Positions 61,168 to 64,000 of a stretch of 64,000 bases of DNA are shown here, in pieces (position 1 is the stretch's first letter; each line of letters starts with the position of its first letter). Origin of the DNA: Natrinema sp031626495 (lineage in GTDB: Archaea > Halobacteriota > Halobacteria > Halobacteriales > Natrialbaceae); assembly GCF_031626495.1 (NCBI RefSeq), contig NZ_JAMQOJ010000002.1, positions 372,001 through 436,000 of the forward strand, given 5' to 3'. Made by a program: the position numbers and the translations under genes. The notes under the pieces were generated by a model. It had not been told where the DNA came from. It did no database searches and worked only from the letters and a program-made list of their open reading frames with translations.

Positions 61168-63645
61168 ATGACGACGGGATCGGCCGATACGCTTCTCGTC
61201 GGCGAACCAGCGGTCCTCGAGACGGTCGCGGACGACCTTCGAACCGTCGACGCCCGGATCGAGGTTCGGACCGCCGAGACCGTCGACGGCGCGCTCGAGG
61301 CGGTCGACGACCGCCTCGACTGCGTCGTCACCGCGTACGAACTGCCCGACGGAGACGGCCTGTCGGTACTGTCGGGGGTCCGCGAGCGCCGGCCCGGTAT
61401 CCCCGTCATCCTGTACGCCGGCGACGGCAGCGAGGAGGTCGCCAGCGAGGCGATTTCGGCGGACGTGAGCGATTACGTTCCGACCGAGTTGACCGCCGAA
61501 CGCCCCGACGTGTTGACCAACCGAATCGAGAACGCCGTCACGCACCACCGGACCGAAACCGAACTCGCCGAGCGGGAGCGCCAGCTCTCGACGCTAATCG
61601 GCAACCTCCCGGGGGTCGTCTACCGGTCCCGGACTGGCTCGGGCTGGGCAATGGAGGTCCTCCGGGGCGAGTGCGAGGAACTGGTCGGCTACGACTCCGA
61701 TGCGTTCGTCGACGGGGACGTCTCGTGGGGCGAAGACGTCGTCCATCCCGACGACCGCGAGGACGCGCTCGAGTCGATCCGCCGGCAGCTCACCGAGGGC
61801 GACCGCTTCAAGGTGACCTACCGGGTTCGAACGAAGCACGGCGCGCACAAGTGGGTCGAAGAACGCGGCGCGGCCGTCTACGCGACCACCGACGGTGGTG
61901 CCGGCGTGAGCGACGAGCCCGGCGTCGGAAACGCCGACTGGATCGACGAGGACGACGGAGATCTGGTCGCCTTCGAGGGGTTCGTCATGGACGTCACCGA
62001 ACGCGAGCACCGCGAGCGGGAACTCGAGCGCTACGAGACGCTCCTCGAGACGATCCCTGACGGAGCGTACGTCCTCGACGACGCCTACTGTTTCCGGCTG
62101 GTCAACGACGCCCTCGTATCGATGACCGGCCGGGACCGAGGGGAACTGCTCGGGTCACATATCTCGACGATCGATACCGAAGCCACGAGCGACATCGAAC
62201 GGCTGCGCTCGGAACTCGAGGTCGGCACCCGCGACGTTGCGACGATGGAAACCCGAATTCGGCACGGGGACGGCGAAACGTTCCCCGCGGAGGTCCGGTT
62301 CACGACGCTGCCGCCCGGCGAAGCCGACCACGGCAAGGGCGGCAGCGATGACCAGTTCACCGGGACCGCCGGCGTGATTCGGGACACGAGCGAGCGCAAG
62401 GCCCGCAAACGCCAGCTCGAGCGCCAGCGCGAACAGCTCGCGACGATCAACCACCTTCACTGGGTACAGGAGGACATCACGCGATCGGTGATCGAACTCT
62501 CGGCGCGCGAGGAGATGGAACGGCGAGTCTGCGAGCGCCTCGTCGAGACCGACGCCTACCAGTTCGCGTGGATCGGCGGCATCGACCGCGGCTCGAAGAC
62601 GGTCGAACCGCGAGCGTCCGCCGGGGCCGGCGACGGCTACCTCGAGGAGATTACGATCACGGTCGACGACAGCGACACCGGTCAGGGGCCGGCCGGCGAA
62701 GCCGTCCGGACCGGCGAGGTACAGGTCCAGACGGACATCCCGACCGCCCCCGCGTTCGAGCCCTGGCGCGAGCCGGCGCTCGAGCGCGGGTATCGCGCCG
62801 TCGCCGCCGTTCCGATCACGTACGGCGGTGCGACCTACGGCGTCCTCGGCGTCTACACCGACCGCGAGGACGCGTTCGAGGGCCGCGAACGGGAGATTCT
62901 CGCGGGACTGGGCGAGATTCTCGGCCACGCGATCAGTGCCCGCCAGCGAAAGAAGACGCTGGTGAGCGACGCGGTCCGCGAGATACAGTTCCGGGCAAGC
63001 GAGATCGAGTCGCCGCTCGTCTCGGCCTCGGCCGGACACGACTGTACGATCGAGATCGAACGAATGGTACCGGCCGACGAGGACGCGTTCGTTCACTTCC
63101 TGTCGGTCGAAGGGATCGACCCCGACGAGTTCGAGGACGCCCTCGCGGCCGCGGCCGGCGTCACGGACGTGACGGCGATCACGCCGACCGGCGACGCGTA
63201 CCTGTTCGAGGCCACCATCCGCGACCCACCGCTGACGGGGCTGTTCGCCGAACGCGGTGGCCGGCTCCGGTCGGTTCACATCGATGACGGTGACCTCCAC
63301 TGCGTCGCCGAACTCCCGGCTGACGTCGACGTTCGTGCCACGATCGAGACGATCCGGGAGACGCACCCGGACCTCGAGGTGGTCGCCCAGCGAACCCGTC
63401 AGACCGAGGATCGATCCGTCGCGGAGGTTCGCACGCGCGTTCTCGAGTCGCTGACCGACAAGCAACGCCGCGCGCTCGAAACGGCGTACAGTGCCGGGTT
63501 CTTCGACTGGCCGCGGGAGCAAAGTGGCGAGGACGTCGCCGAGATGCTCGATATCGCGCCGGCGACCTTCTCCCAGCACCTCCGTGCGGGCCAGCGCAAA
63601 GTCATGGAGACGTTGCTCGCGGAGGATTCGGACGGCGACGGCTGA
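61168..63645 (+). CDS. Bat-like PAS/GAF/HTH sensor-regulator with degenerate receiver
   Basis: This 825-residue protein has a receiver-like domain at 1-115 in which the acidic pair is replaced (LLVGEPAVLE) and the phospho-acceptor Asp is Ala (CVVTAYELP). Two PAS domains follow (GVVYRSRTGSGW to about 275, then DGAYVLDDAYCFRLVNDALV to about 410). A GAF domain covers about 430-590 (AYQFAWIGGIDRGSKTVEPR, AVPITYGGATYGVLGVY). The Bat accessory domain and HTH_10 (TDKQRRALETAYSAGFFDWP, AEMLDIAPATFSQHLRAGQ) close it. It should bind DNA in response to a cytoplasmic signal such as oxygen or light-linked redox. Confidence 0.92.
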   Translation: MTTGSADTLLVGEPAVLETVADDLRTVDARIEVRTAETVDGALEAVDDRLDCVVTAYELPDGDGLSVLSGVRERRPGIPVILYAGDGSEEVASEAISADVSDYVPTELTAERPDVLTNRIENAVTHHRTETELAERERQLSTLIGNLPGVVYRSRTGSGWAMEVLRGECEELVGYDSDAFVDGDVSWGEDVVHPDDREDALESIRRQLTEGDRFKVTYRVRTKHGAHKWVEERGAAVYATTDGGAGVSDEPGVGNADWIDEDDGDLVAFEGFVMDVTEREHRERELERYETLLETIPDGAYVLDDAYCFRLVNDALVSMTGRDRGELLGSHISTIDTEATSDIERLRSELEVGTRDVATMETRIRHGDGETFPAEVRFTTLPPGEADHGKGGSDDQFTGTAGVIRDTSERKARKRQLERQREQLATINHLHWVQEDITRSVIELSAREEMERRVCERLVETDAYQFAWIGGIDRGSKTVEPRASAGAGDGYLEEITITVDDSDTGQGPAGEAVRTGEVQVQTDIPTAPAFEPWREPALERGYRAVAAVPITYGGATYGVLGVYTDREDAFEGREREILAGLGEILGHAISARQRKKTLVSDAVREIQFRASEIESPLVSASAGHDCTIEIERMVPADEDAFVHFLSVEGIDPDEFEDALAAAAGVTDVTAITPTGDAYLFEATIRDPPLTGLFAERGGRLRSVHIDDGDLHCVAELPADVDVRATIETIRETHPDLEVVAQRTRQTEDRSVAEVRTRVLESLTDKQRRALETAYSAGFFDWPREQSGEDVAEMLDIAPATFSQHLRAGQRKVMETLLAEDSDGDG

Positions 63646-63664
63646 TCCGCGCCGCTGCGAGGAC

Positions 63665-64000
63665 TCACTCGGCCGGCGGCTCGAGCGCGACGAACTCGAG
63701 GCCGTGGTCGGAGAGCAATCGCCCGGCGCGGTCGGTCACAGACGGCGCGACCAGAATCCCGCGGACGGCGGCGTCGGCGTGCAAGTCCCGCTCGAGGGCG
63801 TCGACGTAGCGCCGGAGCTGACTCACCGCGTCGGGGCCGACCCGGCGGCGCTTCAGTTCGACCACGACGGCCCGGCCGGCGTCGTCCTCGCCGTAGATGT
63901 CGACGGCACCCGCCGGCGTGTCCCGTTCGGTGGCCAGCGGCGTGAAACCGGCCTCGAGCAGTGCCGGTTCCTCGAGGATCCGCTGGCGAAGGTCCTCTTC
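63665..64000 (-). CDS. nucS: Endonuclease NucS, C-terminal part (truncated by window)
   Basis: The last 111 residues of NucS/EndoMS on the minus strand, running off the right edge. Catalytic features of the RecB-like nuclease domain are visible: AGAVDIYGED (Asp of the active site) and VVVELKRRRVGPDAV (Glu-x-Lys). NucS cuts both strands at mismatched bases and works with PCNA in archaea. The gene is convergent with the Bat-like gene. MutS is encoded 3.6 kb away. Confidence 0.93.
   Translation of the reverse strand, partial: EEDLRQRILEEPALLEAGFTPLATERDTPAGAVDIYGEDDAGRAVVVELKRRRVGPDAVSQLRRYVDALERDLHADAAVRGILVAPSVTDRAGRLLSDHGLEFVALEPPAE

Overview
The window reads as chromosomal DNA of a haloarchaeon, most likely from the Natrinema/Haloterrigena/Natrialba part of the group (inferred, not tested). 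The signs are high GC, very acidic proteins, Tat signals, TATA-type promoters with many apparently leaderless starts, and archaeal or halophile families: halophile-type gas vesicle genes, RdfA with its SMC-like partner, HalOD1, amphi-Trp, bacterio-opsin-activator-like regulators and NucS. No rRNA, tRNA or CRISPR array was found.

Region 1 (about 1 to 16.8 kb) looks like an accessory, decaying segment. It holds MFS and EamA transporters, small regulators (PadR, DUF7342-like, Bat-like HTH), a carotenoid oxygenase, an ABA4-like membrane protein, a ferredoxin and a pair of tandemly duplicated secreted-type proteins. Among them lie broken genes: a response-regulator receiver with a nonsense codon, the N-terminus of a tyrosine recombinase, a degenerate HTH-like ORF and a TPR-like remnant. 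The 11-mer TGCTGAATACA, on either strand, occurs five times between 1.3 and 14.6 kb and was not noticed elsewhere. Longer repeats carrying it flank the MFS gene at 13.2-14.4 kb.

Region 2 (16.8 to 31.2 kb) is mostly ordinary: SRPBCC and arylsulfotransferase-type proteins, a secreted nuclease, the rdfA/SMC-like cell-shape pair, an NADP-type malic enzyme with a PTA-like tail, an MFS transporter and an MBL-fold hydrolase. Two remnants sit beside malic enzyme: an internally deleted Tat-secreted GH43/ricin-lectin protein and the tail of a Gfo/Idh oxidoreductase.

Region 3 (31.8 to 44.6 kb) is the most intriguing metabolic locus. It contains a zinc alcohol dehydrogenase, an Lrp/AsnC-like regulator, a polyamine-type ABC importer whose operon contains an M24-family hydrolase, and a divergent operon encoding an M20 deacylase/peptidase, a creatininase-family amidohydrolase, both subunits of a family I CoA-transferase and a class III aminotransferase. 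Together they look like an import and catabolic pathway for an amide- or amine-containing compound that I cannot name.

Region 4 (45 to 57 kb) carries a glutaredoxin, a Gfo/Idh oxidoreductase and a complete-looking, divergently arranged gas vesicle cluster: gvpF-G-H-(I-position protein)-J-K-L-M leftward and gvpA-N-O rightward, with no gvpC, gvpD or gvpE. Just beyond it lie an ArsR-type regulator with a perfect palindrome upstream, a small membrane protein, a CHY zinc finger protein and a membrane-anchored regulator with a sequon-rich outer domain.

Region 5 (57.3 to 64 kb) has mutS, a GNAT remnant, a 47-residue membrane protein too short for usual gene calling, a PEBP-family protein, a multidomain Bat-like sensor-regulator with a degenerate receiver domain, and the 3' end of nucS, which runs off the window.
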